A stretch of 64,000 bases of DNA, taken from NCBI GenBank assembly GCA_016801845.1, contig CM028911.1, positions 8,602,885 through 8,666,884 on the forward strand, given 5' to 3'. The DNA comes from Polydactylus sextarius (lineage: Eukaryota; Chordata; Actinopteri; Polynemidae). Made by a program: the position numbers and the translations under genes. The notes under the pieces were generated by a model. That model was not told the DNA's origin. It saw nothing but the letters and a program-made list of their open reading frames with translations, and did no database searches. Position 1 is the first letter of the stretch. Every line of letters starts with the position of its first letter. Positions 1-13,400 of the stretch are shown piece by piece.

Positions 1-3000
1 CACACAGAGGCATTGAGATTAAGACACAAAAATGGGCAGATATTCCCAAAAAAAGTCCAAAAAGGCACCAGAAATACATTTAAACAGTAAAATATATAAT
101 AATATAATAGTATAATATAAAAACATTTCAGTATTTAGACTCCAAATGACGTCTTAATAAGCGTAGCAATGAAATGCAGAGCTGCATATGTGAAAAGATG
201 ATGATGATGATACTTGTATTATATTTAGAACATTGAAACTATCAATACTTTTAGGAACACTTTAAATTGCAGCTGTTTTAAATTTGGCAACAGTAAATAC
301 AAGTAGGAATCAAAAGTTTCTCCAGCAGGAGGAATCTATTTAAAACCAAGTAATAATTAGGAGAAAATAAAATGCATTCAATTTTCAGACTCGATGGGCA
401 TTATTTTCTGTCAGAGCCTCCAGCCAGTCTCGGCTGCCAAACTGATCCTGAGCCAGAGGGTTTGTTATTCTCTCTCAGCTGAAAGGCCATGATGTCAGTC
501 TCACCAAGTTGAACTCTGACTGAAACTCCACCTTAACATTAGAGAGTGTGGTGATGACATACCATCAGCATAATCAATTAAAATCTTTTTTTTTATTAGT
601 TCCCAGGCTGTTCCATTAAGGAGTATTGATCTTTTCTGGTGTGAAAATGCATGAGTTAATCACTTAATGGGATGCTGTAAAGATCTGACACTTTTGTGGC
701 ACATGCAGGTGTCACTTACTTGTTTAAAGGACAGTTATTGCTAAAAGTGAATACAAGTATAAATATCCAATAAAAGCGTAAAGCCTGAAGAACATCTTGG
801 CAGACACGGCTCCTATTCATCAATAAATCAAGTAATACATTATACTGTGTTGCACAAACTGTAAACCTTACTGCTAATCAATATCTGTAAATACCAACAT
901 GCTCTATAGTCATGGGGTTTGAAATAAATAAAATCATTTAAAAGCTTTAGATGTTTAACATGTTGATGTAAAGATGGGCATGAAGAGAACGACAGTATAT
1001 TTTTACTGCCGTAGTACCTGTTTTGGCAGTGTAATTATTCACATGTAGAATAGATGGGTACAGATGGTCAGTCCCACTGGAGCTGTTCTTTATCAAATAG
1101 AGTTCTAGCTCCTTTAGAGACAGAAAACAAATGATTGCCAGCGTCCCATAATTTGTTAGGACAACATAGAAGCCAGGAATACTCCAAGTAAATGCAATAA
1201 AACAGCCACAGCAGATTTCAAAAGTAGCCACAGTATGCAACAATGTGAGCCAACTTTCTTGTTCTCCACCATCAACACTGGGCCACCGTAGAAGCTATTT
1301 TGATAGTTGTTAACGTAGGTACCGGTACATTGGCTTACGCTCTCACGTACCGTGTTAATTAGGACAGTCAGCAGTGTGTATGCAGTCATGACCTATGATT
1401 CCTAGTTTAGGTTATTATTTCTATCTGTGGCTGCTCATTAGATGTGAGTCAGCATGTCCGCCTGCACCCTGGCATGCGGCTGCGCCTGACATGTTGGCTT
1501 GTTGCTGATTTTCTTTGCTTAGGGAGTGTTCAGAAATTGGTCACCAGGGAAATTATTCTGTTGCTAGAGCTCCTCCCTAATCTATCACATAGCTTTAAAG
1601 TGGAGCACCTTTCCTCACAGCATCTCTGCACACATTCAGCTCACAGCGTATTAAATAAAGCACAGTGTGGCAGCAGTATTTATTGTAGGAGAAACTATGC
1701 TTCTGTTACATTGCAGCTCCTTTTTAATGAATATGATGTTAATTACAAATCACATGAATTGACATTGGATTTTTTTTCTTTTTTTAAACCAACATACATA
1801 GCTTATTAAAACAATGATTTATTGACTTCAAAGGGTGACTAGAGTTTTCCAAAGACAGTGCTCATAAAACTAATTCACTATTATTCCACTGAGAGCATGA
1901 TAGCCTGCAGCTTTCAGTCATTTGTTAAGCAGCGGGAAATGACACAGTAAAGATGGCTCAACCTGTGACAAAACGTGGCTGTCCTGCTGTAGCTGTCACT
2001 TCTCATGCTGCAGCCACTACAGAGTAGCCACTGGCAGTCAGGTAAAGGTAAGAGAACCATGCATAGGCACAGTGACTGCAGGATCCTGCCGGGGGAGCAC
2101 CTCGTCTCGGCTGGCTGAGTAAATAGCACTGGACCCGGGGTGCTGCCCCCATAGCTTGAAGCCTCCTAGCCTGTTTGCAGATGGAAGCTATGCTTATAAA
2201 TCACAGCAGCGAGGGGAGACCTTGTGCAAATGAAACCAGAAGTATGTTATTATTCACCACTGTTGCCACAGTGTGGGCTTACATCAGAGCATCAGGATCC
2301 AAGAAACCAAGACAATCCTCTTTGTTGACTGCTGTAATTCTTTAAGCATGTAGGCCATGCCTGGTCTCTCTGTCTGAATCAGCTACCTGCTGCTGCTGCT
2401 GCTGAGATGAGTATGTCACGGTTACAGATCAGGATATTCAAATATGACACGTTAACACCCTTTTATTCTGCATAATGCTATACTCCATATTCTAATGTGA
2501 GCACTGATTGTTTGAGTGTCATTATGCTAAATGGAGGATGGAGAAAAGCAGAGGGTAAGAAACCTGGAACTTAATGGCCCCAGTCCCTCCACTGTTTTTT
2601 ATATCTGCTGTGATGAAGTGTAACTATTATCACAATAATATCTGAGTGTCTATTAAGAACTCATCAGCACTGTCTGTGTTTACATGTAGGGGGAGTAACC
2701 TACTGGCCATGACACTTTGGAAACAGTTTATTTAGTTTAGGCTGTTTACGTACACACTCGCTACTCTGTGATGGAGAATCCCTGTTGTTATGAATAAACC
2801 AGAGCAGAACATTTCGGTTCTCCTTTAGGGTCTAGTATGCAATAAAGTATGAAAATGTGCCCCTGCCAAGTGCATCATTTCCCTAAACAGCAGCAGGTAA
2901 TGTCTAATAGAAGGATGAGAAATGACAATTGGTACAATAGAAAAATCCTAAATGCTGCCATCACAATGTTTCTGTTGATAAAACAAGTACTTATTGTGCT

Positions 3001-3536
3001 GTGTGAGTGCAAATCTGTAGCAGCAATGAAAACAAACTGTGGATGACGAAAGATGTTTCTGTTTCCTGGTCAAATATTTAATGTTGAAAAATGCCAGCCT
3101 TCTTAAACTTGTCTCATTGTGTAATATTTATTGTAAAACAAATAAATAATTTAAAGATGAAACAAGGGTAAACAGTGAGTAAACAAAACATTTTTACTTA
3201 AAACAAGAATTGGTGGACGTGTTATGACGAAGTGGTGTTGTGGTACTTGGTGTTGTTTTTTGCTGATTCTGTCATTCCTGCTTCAACTTTTGTTATGGTT
3301 TACTGTTTTAAACTAAAGGTTATTCAGATGAGAGCTAAGTATGGCTGCAGACAAAAGAATGTCTGTACATAAATGGCTTAAAAAGTTCACAAGAGAGCCT
3401 TTAAGCACTTGCCACTTCTACAGTGTGACAACTCTAAGCCCTTGCTGACTTATCAGAAACACAAATTTTAGAGTCCACAAGGGCACGCATTGGGAGTGGA
3501 CCAAACATAGTCACAGTACTGTAGATGGACATAATT
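1..3536. other. Intronic, AT-rich, no gene seen
   Basis: Unique-looking AT-rich DNA. It holds a short GAT run (197-212) and a (CTG)6 run (2387-2404). The open frames at 1444-1809 and 1914-2129 have no domain or splice support. Confidence 0.6.
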
Positions 3537-3750
3537 AACTCTCTTTGGATATAATGAAGCTCAGGGTGCCCTATGATTGCCTTTATTGCACTCAGTTCCA
3601 CAGTGCTGCACTGCGCATGTGATGAATGCAGTGTTGCAGTGAGGAAAAGAAAAAAAAAAAAAAACGGACTGCACCATGTCCGTCAGCCAAACATATGACA
3701 GGGGTGAGATGAATGGGCAGAAAAAAAGGTGTAAATGCTGCAGCCTGTGG
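3537..3750 (+). repeat. Copy A of a diverged local duplication
   Basis: This segment is clearly related, in the same orientation, to 7182-7430. Shared blocks in the same order include aactctcttt, gaagctcagggtgc, a tgattgcctt...gcactcagttcc block, gatgcagtgttg-like sequence, a catgt...cagccaa/gagccaa block and ggggtgagatgaa. A 15-A run (3650-3664) lies inside this copy and not in the other. The alignment was made by eye with indels, and the frames across it are not protein-like. Confidence 0.7.
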
Positions 3751-6700
3751 ATAGGGCAGGGCAGTGGAGCAAATACAAGCAGATACTGAACTGATGGCTG
3801 CCTGATTCACTGGTCCATGACCAGCTGTATGCTTGACCAAACACAGCTCACCCTGAAGCCCAAAGCTGCAGTGCATAGGTACACTAAGAACCTTTTTTGA
3901 ATACAATATATATACATTTCATTGGGAAAAAAAAAAAAAAACTTTAAAACTACAAACTTTAAAACTATAACTAATGTGTAGAATTTGCAATACTTAAAAA
4001 ATATACTGTATTCCATCATTAAAGTAAATGCAAATACCACCCACCTCCGGTTTGATATTCTCTTCTATTATTCATATAACCACGAGTTCCCACAGAGGTC
4101 CTCTGGTGACACTGATTCCCTCAGAGTTAAAGATGGAGCATTTAGACCGGCATGAAAATGATAGCACTCTGAACTGAGGGCACATACAGCCAGACGCCTG
4201 CTCATATTTATGTATGAGGGCTCCTGCTCACTATCACTTGAAATTATATCACTGACCACTCAGCACCAGAGAGGCAAAGACAAAAGGAAGAAATTCACAT
4301 TGGTTGAGACAAACTGACTGACCGCTATATGACCCGCGCATGATTGACAGAATTCAAATGAGTAGGCGAGTAACATGTCGGATAAGCTTGATAACAAAAT
4401 GTATTTCTGCTACTCAGCTACTGCTCTGCTGCAGGCAGACTTCTAGTCAGATGTTTTCTGTTTGTTTAAAATATAACTTATTGATTTGATTAGCATGCTT
4501 GTGGTAGGTGAAATCAACACTGCTCTGCAGGGCTGATCTGCAAGGCTGCGGAGTGGAGTGAGCCTCAGACTGACAATTAGGATAATAGACCTGTGGTTTT
4601 CTTGTCTGATGACAACAAAAATGAAATACAGTTCATTTTCAGATAGTGGTTGGAGCCTTTATTTATGCCAACTGAAGGTTGAAGGGATATCCAGAGCTTT
4701 ATTTGAGACAGGCTCTTATTAGACATTGAACTCTATGTCTAACTTTTACTTTACTTTAGTAAGAAGTCTTTCTGTTCCTGTTTACCGTAGAAACATTGAA
4801 TTCCCGTTAATATATTTCTGTTGATAATTATGTTGTATTGGTAGAAATTGTGGAAATACTGCTTACTGTTGAATTTACTGTGTGTGCTTTTGCAGTGCAG
4901 GTAATTTCCTTTTTTTATTTTTATTTATTTATTTATTCATTTTATTTGTTCCAACAGACCATACCCTCAACTATTATTTGAATACCAGCTTTTATTTGAC
5001 AATTTATGGTACCTAACATCCGCTTCCTTTAAAGCCTTGAACTTTACTTTGATTAAGATCCTCACCCTGACATGATTATAATGGTCTTATGAAATTTTTA
5101 TTGTATTTATTACAAGATCCATGACATTATAAACTGTAGGGGGCATTCTGATTGAATCCCATGATGGCAGCAAAGAAAGCAAATAAAGGAAAAATGGATC
5201 TGTGGTAATTTTGAGAAAAATGTTTGATTTGAATATTTGAACCTCAACATGCGACAGCATAAAAGCAATCATTCAATTTGCCTCAGGGCCTCTAAAGCCT
5301 GTGATTATTCCAATAAGTGCTTAAGAAATGTAGAGCCTGTCTGCATAGTGTGTAGCATTAGCAGTCATTTGCATTTTTGAGACCTGAATTACAGGTAGGC
5401 ATAAAGAAAATGATCAATGCAGGGAATAGGAGGATTCTCTCTGAATCTACCAAACTCCTGTTTCATAAGATAAATGAAAGTGCAAAAGCCTCTGAAACAT
5501 TAAACCTAAAATGAAGGAAAAGAGACATGACAAGTCATATATCCCTCTGTGGCAGGTAAAACCAGGGCGTATATGGATCCTTAAATATCCATACGACTTG
5601 TCAAACTGTCTCTGTAGAGATTAGCAGCATATGGAAGTAGGGGATTAAATTTATCAGTAATCCTAAAATATGGCTCATGATTTGTACCGCAAGAGCACAT
5701 GCTTCCCAAGTGGTTGATCTAAATTAAAGTAAAATAATGATTAGGGAGCATTTTTCATGAGACATTACTTAAATTTCTATTCATAAATCAACTTCAACAG
5801 CACATTTAATCAGAGAAAGGAAAAAAGGGGGTTTCACCAGTGTGAAAGCCAGCCTATGGTGCCTCTCCAACATAAGGCTACTAATTAAACATTTTTTTTT
5901 CTCCCTTTTCAAGCTGTCCTTCAACATTTCAAAAGCACCATATCAAAGGGGCTTCAAAGTCAAAACCCCACTCTGAGTTTTGAGGTGTCAGAGCGGCATA
6001 CATATGAGGACTAGGGACTTGTCTTTGTGGCAGCACCAATACAAGACAAAAATCATGTCTGCTGCATTTTGCATGTTCAGAGCTGTCACTGAAAACCTGC
6101 AACAAAGGCCTAACCATACTAAAGCCCTATTAAGTGACAAAGCATTACTAACATACCAACCAAAGCGGTTTGAACCGAGCTACTAAGTAACCACCACGGC
6201 TCAGATTTATGATTTAAATCGACCTTTAGTTTGTAGCCCTGCATTATTTATAACATTAAAGGTTTATTGATGAGAGTGGTTGTGGGTATGCTAATATTTC
6301 AGTGGTACCTATAGCGGGCTGAGAGCTATTGTGGAACGTGCACAGTGTCCGTGTATCAAGGTAAAACACAGAAAGGGCAATAGCATGTGCTCAGCGGGGT
6401 GGCATGAATTAATATGATTGATGTGAAAGTTGAGATTATTCTTAGTGAGAGTCGTATGGTCAGCCAGAATAGAGGAGGCCTGTCACCTGAAGGGTATTCC
6501 TCATTGACATCAGGAGTTTGGTATGAACAGTGGAAACCCAATAGTTATAGACCATTCCCACAGTTACAGCTGTAAACGGGCCTGTGAAGGTCGATTGTGC
6601 AATGACAAAGTCATATGTTGTTAGCAAAAGAGTTTTGTTTAAATAGAAATGGTCCTCAGTGATTATACAAAGTTGCTAAGCTAACATTGCAGCTAATTGA

Positions 6701-7181
6701 GAGAGTCCATAACTTATTTTTGTTGGACTTTTTATTTGGTATCTAATTGCATAAAATGAAAATGCTGAGTAAAATTTTACTCTGATGAATGTAAATGGGA
6801 AATCTGTACACAATCATAAGAGATGATAAAATAGGCCATAACCGCATCTCCCAGAGCACCACATACAAAATAAAAACTAACATTCGTTAAGATACCCGAC
6901 CTCATTAACTGCAAATCGAATTGCAGGCTCTGTACGGGTGCAGCAGTGACCTCTTGGAAGCATGGTAAGTACATAATTATTATTGAATCATAGGGACACA
7001 TTTTCAATTATAAGAGCGAATGTTTGTGTTTTCCTGCATACCATAAGCCAAAACATACAATGTAGCATTGGCTAAGCCAGTTTCTTCTGATTTCCTCATT
7101 GGCCTTGTGCTTTAGGAATAATTACTCCAAGACTTGAAGCCTGGGATGTTTTTGTCAGCTGGGAATTTAATGGACTTAATG
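3751..7181. other. Intronic spacer between the duplicated copies
   Basis: AT-rich DNA with a 15-A run (3927-3941) and an (ATTT)n stretch (4917-4937). No coding or RNA gene is visible. Confidence 0.6.
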
Positions 7182-7430
7182 AACTCTCTTTGTTAACGGA
7201 AGCTCAGGGTGCTCTGTGATTGCCTTCTTCGCACTCAGTTCCGCAACGCTGATGATAGCTCATCCCATTTGCACAACTCCAGTGATACATAGCCGGTGTG
7301 AACTCCTGCGATGCAGTGTTGTGGGGGAATCAAAGGCAGGCTACAGCATGTTTGGGAGCCAAGGTAGACTGGGGTGAGATGAACGTGCATGAGAGGAGAG
7401 AGAGAAAAAAACATGCAGCTTGGCAGACAG
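7182..7430 (+). repeat. Copy B of a diverged local duplication
   Basis: Direct-orientation partner of 3537-3750, about 3.6 kb away. It has an insertion of about 40 bases after the gcactcagttcc block and lacks the poly(A) run of copy A. The order of the similar blocks is kept over roughly 200 bases, so chance is unlikely. It could be an old segmental duplication or two members of an unnamed dispersed repeat. Confidence 0.7.
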
Positions 7431-10400
7431 ATAACTAGAATCCTGGATTTTTTTTTCATTTCTGTTGGAGGCAAGTTATTTCCCCTCTGCTGCCAATGTT
7501 GGTGCTTGGGCAGGCTAAACATGTGACTGATATATCTCTCTACTGAATGAACAGGGATGAAATTGATATTGATCTTGTTTTGTGATGCTCAGTAAATCAG
7601 CACATAATCCTAAAATGTCCAAATATCCCTTTCCTGTCTGAATAAATCATTCCATAGATTATAGTATATTAAAATATGTAAGGATTGAGAATGTAAGGTA
7701 CAGTACAAAAACACTACAATATATACACTACACTACAATATATACTACTATATCAATTGAATTAGACAACAACACTTGTACATAATGTCATAATAATGTC
7801 ATATTTATTAATCTTATTTGAGGACTATTGAAGTTTATTTCTGTATTACACAGCACATGCTTATGTAGTTAAGAAAATCATGTGTATCCCAGAGCACTGG
7901 TCCAGAATATGAAATGCTGTTATGTGGTCTGTGGACAGACCAGGCCCCAGTAGCACACTTTCACTTTAAAGCTCTGCACAACATAAAGCCATAAATCTGA
8001 GCTTGCCCAGAGGTAAGAGCAACCAACACTAATTAACAGTAGCGGGATGAGAGGTCAAGGCCTGTGTCGTATTAGCATAAGAAAACACTATTTTTCAATT
8101 TACGGTATATACGGGACTGGTGTGTTTTAAATGATTAAGATTCAATTTTGTAGTACAGCACATGCATGAGAGCAAATAAATTAACTATGCACACAAGAAT
8201 GTTGCATGTGTATGACCTAAATTTATTCTAGCTCCATGAACACAAGGGAGTTTAAAGAAGATGACTAAACTGTCTTTATACAACGGACACTAAAGATATG
8301 ATGACTGACTAAAGGAACGTTCACAAAGCAATACTGTGGATCCAAAGTAAAGCTCAATTTGGGCACACTGCACAGAATTGGATCTCAATGAATATGTCTC
8401 GCTCTTAAAAGGACTTTAGTCCAAGGACATAGTAAGCTCTGAGGAGGTCAGCTCTCCCCCTGTGCAAACCTGTGGGCCATTCTCTCACACTTTGATCTGA
8501 GCTCTGATGATGGTGTGGCAGGCACAGACTCAGGAGTGGAAGGATTAGGGACAGAGGGGACATGCAGAGTGACAGCTTCCTTTGTATTCGTATTATCCTC
8601 ATTTTGGGCATAACAGCAGACAGCATGCAAACCAGTGACTTCTCTAAGGTGTTTCTTTTTTTGGCTGTAAAATCCTCAGCTCTTAAAAAGAGAGATCAAA
8701 GGGGAAGTGGGCTCATTGATAACTGTATAATGGCTCACTTTGAGAGAACAGGCATTTTGCTGAGATGGGCACGTGGTTCGAACTGCAAGCTATTAGTCAT
8801 GCTGTCGGCTCATTTCCATATGTGTTTTATTGTCTCTTGGGCAAAGGCTACTGCACCTACCAGCATTTATTGCACTCATGGTAGATCTAATGATATTCAC
8901 ACCTACGGCAAAACAGGTCTTGCATTTCCTTGTCTCCATATGAAAAGGTTCTTGAAAGGTGACAATGTGAATGCACATTTTAACTCTGTGCATCTTTCTT
9001 TGATAAGCTTTTAGCATTTCTTGTCTAGAACATATAACACTACATAAAAGGACATCTGTTTCAATAGTCATTATTATTAGAACATGCTGCATATGAATTC
9101 AGCAATGCAGACATATTTTATGTGAGGAATGTTACAAGGAATGTCTAGAAAAAAAAAAATATTCTTGTTTGGGTGCAGTCTGACATGTACTGCTCTCCAA
9201 TCCATTTAAGATAATCTTTATAAAATAAATAGAGTTTGATAAGATGCCTGATTGCTGTTGAATTTGGAAAATGTCAATGGTTATACCTTTAATTAAATAA
9301 TATTAGACTTCATTGTTATTTATAGTTCAGATGCAAATGCCAGTGAAATAATATTAGACACAATTCTGTACTGCTATTGTGTGCTGTTTGTTAGTAAAAT
9401 ATATAGACAATAATGCCTGGAAATAATTAAATCTCAGGGAAATATATTCCTGTAGAATTACATTGAAATTCCCTACTGCTAGCATGGATTAATTATTAAT
9501 ACTATTATACATTCAAACCTATGAAACACCAAATAAAAAATACCACAGGTTGTGGTATGAAATGGCTAAATAATTTTACATTTCTGGGACTATAGTATTA
9601 TCAAGGTGGCAATGTTGCCCAGTTCTCCACCTGTTCTTAATCCACCTTGTGTGAGAATCAGGAGGACACAGACTCCCGGTGGTCATTGAATGTAAACACT
9701 CCATGAAGGTAATTATGATGGGATGAACTGCAGCAAGGATGCCCTAGGAGACCTAATCTCATCTCCTGTCCCCATATTTTCACTCGTCTGAAAATGTACA
9801 CACACCAAGCCCAGTGTCAGATATTTGAACCTCCTGGTCCCTCCTTTGCCAAGCTCAAGGGGAGAGTACATAATACATCTGCCTCGTCACGTTGCAAAGT
9901 TCCTTTATTCGTGGCAGGTACAGGGATATGGGGGGATCAACAGATGTGAAAGTGTTGGTAGGAATGCTCCCCAAGGCTTGTTGCTATCTTCAAGTAGTCC
10001 TGTCATTTTTACACTACAGAGCAGGATATGGATATAAAGTATGAGGCTATAAAAGCAGTGTTTTGAAACATTGGGGCGTTAGTGGATTTATTGAGTGTAA
10101 AAGCCCTCTGAAGGATTGCCTGTTCAAAGTATCCACCTTTAAATCCCAAAGGAGATTTATTCCACCAAACGTCCAGGGCTAATCAAAAAATCCTCACAGA
10201 CACTAGGTGGATACAAGTTACACTCCTTTGTAAAAGGATGGTGGTAGAGAGAAAATATAGTGATAGTATAGTGATCTGATAGTACAATCAGATAGGAAAA
10301 TATACATAGCAATACGAAGGTGTAGGTGTCTATTGTGCAAGTGCATGATGCTGTGGTCATCATTAAGGTGCTTAATAGACCATGTCGCCTGTAGGACCTG

Positions 10401-13400
10401 ACAGGCAAGCTGGGCAGAGTGGAGGATCCAGAGAGGGGGGTCACCTTCACATAGAGACAGCTCTGTCACAGTGGGCCCTTGAAGGGAACCACTCTGCCAC
10501 CCCACCCTGGCCCAGACTGTACATGTCTGTGGTCACCCAAGCAGAACAACAAATCCCCCACCTCCTCTCCACTTCAAAAAAAAAAAAAAAAAAAAACCAC
10601 TTACAGAGAGAATTTGGGCATAAAATAATACTTCCAGGCTGCTTGGTGAGGTGGGTGTTCTAACAGAAAATACTCATTATTTTTAGAAATATGATGGCTC
10701 ATACTTGCTTTAACATAGATTTATACTGTCTATATAACCACCTGCTACTAAAAAAGAACAGAAGCAGTAACTAAAAACTGGGAAACTAGGGATATCATAA
10801 AAACATGCAGGTGCTGCCTTTTTAATCTTTTACTTTTATTCAAATGCTTTTAATATATGCAAAACAAGGCTGAAGTAACAAAAAAGAGCAGCGCTAGGGC
10901 CTGTCTGCTGCTATCTGTGTATATGAGAGTTTTTGTTAAATGTAGTCAAATCCCTGAGCTGCATTGCAAAGTGCTGCTATCTTGGTCTGAGCACAGGTGC
11001 AACTCTAAATGAGGAGGAATGAGGAGGGACCCGAAGTCCACCAACATCCCAAACGCAAGGGGACATGCCACTCAAGGTCATGGTGAATTGCAGCAGCAGT
11101 GGCACTGCAGATTGATTGGGAGTGCAGGGAGCAGCTGGCTGAGAGGAAACAGGAAGGTGACTGAGGGAATCACCAGGTGGCTCCTGTGAATTATGACACC
11201 GTCCATCCAGCTCTTTCTATCTGCCATGCAGACTATGTGCTGGTTTCAAGTGGCCCTGTCATAAGCTGTGTGCCACTAGAGTGATATCTGATTTCCATGC
11301 TGGGTAATATCCAACAGTATATAGAAGAGTATACTGGTTATTCAGAAACTTGTGTTATTGCTGTAATATGATTTGAACTATATGGATAACTTTTTTCCCC
11401 ACAAATGGCCAGAGGATAATATAGCTAATTACAGCTTTCTAAATGTGGAGTTCATCATGAATATTGATAAAGCATTAATTAGTTACTAAAAGTGGAAAAC
11501 CATTTTCTCTGCACCAAATACATCACATGTTTTCGGAGCAAAAATGTACTGCATCACTTTATAGGAGCGGGGATTCATATTTTACTGCAATAAATAATGT
11601 AACTGAACAATTCTGTAGCTCAGAAAAAGACAAAACACTTGAGCAGGCTATGATATGTTTTTTCTATAGCATCTCTTCGTCAATAATTCACATAACAACA
11701 CAGAAAAACCTGATTAGAATTTAGTGTGAATCATGACACTTGGGTAAGAGACCAACACTACATCTGACAGAGCTCTCTGCTAACCACATATACCTTCATT
11801 TATAATTTTGCCTCTTTCTGGAAAAAGTCAAGGGCTCCATCAGGACTAGCCTCAAGTGGGGATCTCTTAAGTCCTTGTATTAGGAATTTGGAGCCATAAT
11901 AATCTTGATTAAGCCAAAGCGATCTGATGTGTACACTTATCTCACATCAGTTCTCACTAATTTCATAACTTAGCCTCTTCACTGCATCACTGAATGGGAA
12001 ACACTGTAGTGTACTTGTTCTTTTAATTGCTCAGTGACTTTGCTGTGCTGAGTCCAGATAAAAAAGAAAACTTCCTGTAAGGGAAATTATCAGATGAAGT
12101 GCTTTCTCAATATCCAAATTGATTGGTGTCCTCTGGCTTTATTCCAGGGCGTTTGATGCGCTCCAGATCAAAAAGTGCATCCTGCTATGCTCAGCTCTGT
12201 GCTACAAATACTACACATACACACATGCAAAAACATGCAACACAACATCTTCACAGGCGTAATTTGGTCATTATGCAAATTGGCATTTCACACACACATT
12301 GGTCTTTTACACTGGATAGATTAAATCTTCCTAAAGATTTGCTTTTGGCACCCAACTTAACATATCTATGAATGATCGTAAAGACACTTGTTTTATTCCA
12401 CACTCTTTTCTGTTCTGTGAGGGGGCAGAGACCTTAATGATAAAGAGCCTGAAATTTTCTGCCATACATATTGCAATTACCAGAGGTTTTACGGATGTGA
12501 CATTAGATATTAAAGTGAGAGTGAGATTTGGAGGTTATCTAGCTTTCCAAGCTATGTGGGAAAAGTCAAACCATGAAACAGGATTCACCCCTGTGTTCTC
12601 TCTGGCAGGCACTTCATCCAACATATGCCACAGTGGCTAAATCTTTGGGATTTGTAGCTTCATCTATATGTGAAATAAAAAAGGTAGCTATAGGTACAAT
12701 GATAGCGGATTTAAATTTAAATCTATTTTGTGGTTCTCATAGTTGCAGCATCATTCATAAAAGGTAAGTGCGACATTTATGATATTAAGGTCACTGGTTG
12801 ACAATGAAAGAAACGTTTAATCTGCTAAATTACCCCATGAAATGATTACTTCAGTAGGCCTACTTCATAATGATTTATTGCTAACATGGACTATAATTTT
12901 TAATTAACTTGGAACAGGAGGAAATGTGGAAGGTAGGGGTGTAAGTGAAGGACTAGGTCTAGATTAAAACCAGGCTTTTAGTTTTCAGTTCTTTATCTAT
13001 TATAAATTACATAACAAAAATACCAAAAAAAAAAAAAAAAAAACTATTCCTAGACAGAAATGGTGTGTTTTTTGTACAGTACGCTTCATTCATGTTATTC
13101 TTGAGGTCCAAAGCAAGGCCACATCTTTTCTTTTCTACGTATAATAGAAAGGTTGTTTTCTTTATTTTTTCTAATATTTGGTAAAATATTACTTAAGTAA
13201 ATTTGAATACTCAGTCTGAACACAAATGTCACCAGCAGCACATGGGTTAAAATATTTGCTGGGCCAGAAAAAATCTTACACATCTGTGGCCATCTTCAAA
13301 ATCAAAGCAAGACAACCATGCAGTGTTGGAGCTAATATATGTTTCTCATAAACCTGTGCAAGGTGCTGCATTGCCTTCTGAATTGCTGAGTAGGCCCAGA

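Noticed and set aside
2014..2041. 28-bp micro-exon between a good acceptor and GTAAAG
   Set aside because: Too short and isolated to separate from the many chance acceptor-donor pairs expected in 64 kb.
8770..8790. ggttcgaactgc, similar to a tRNA T-loop/B-box
   Set aside because: No A-box at the right distance and no cloverleaf could be drawn.
8562..9014. 150-codon plus-strand frame
   Set aside because: No recognisable domain or exon boundaries, and the overlapping opposite frame is similarly open.
10385..10596. Possible retrocopy: GC-richer stretch ending in 21 A
   Set aside because: No target-site duplication, open frame or recognisable source gene.
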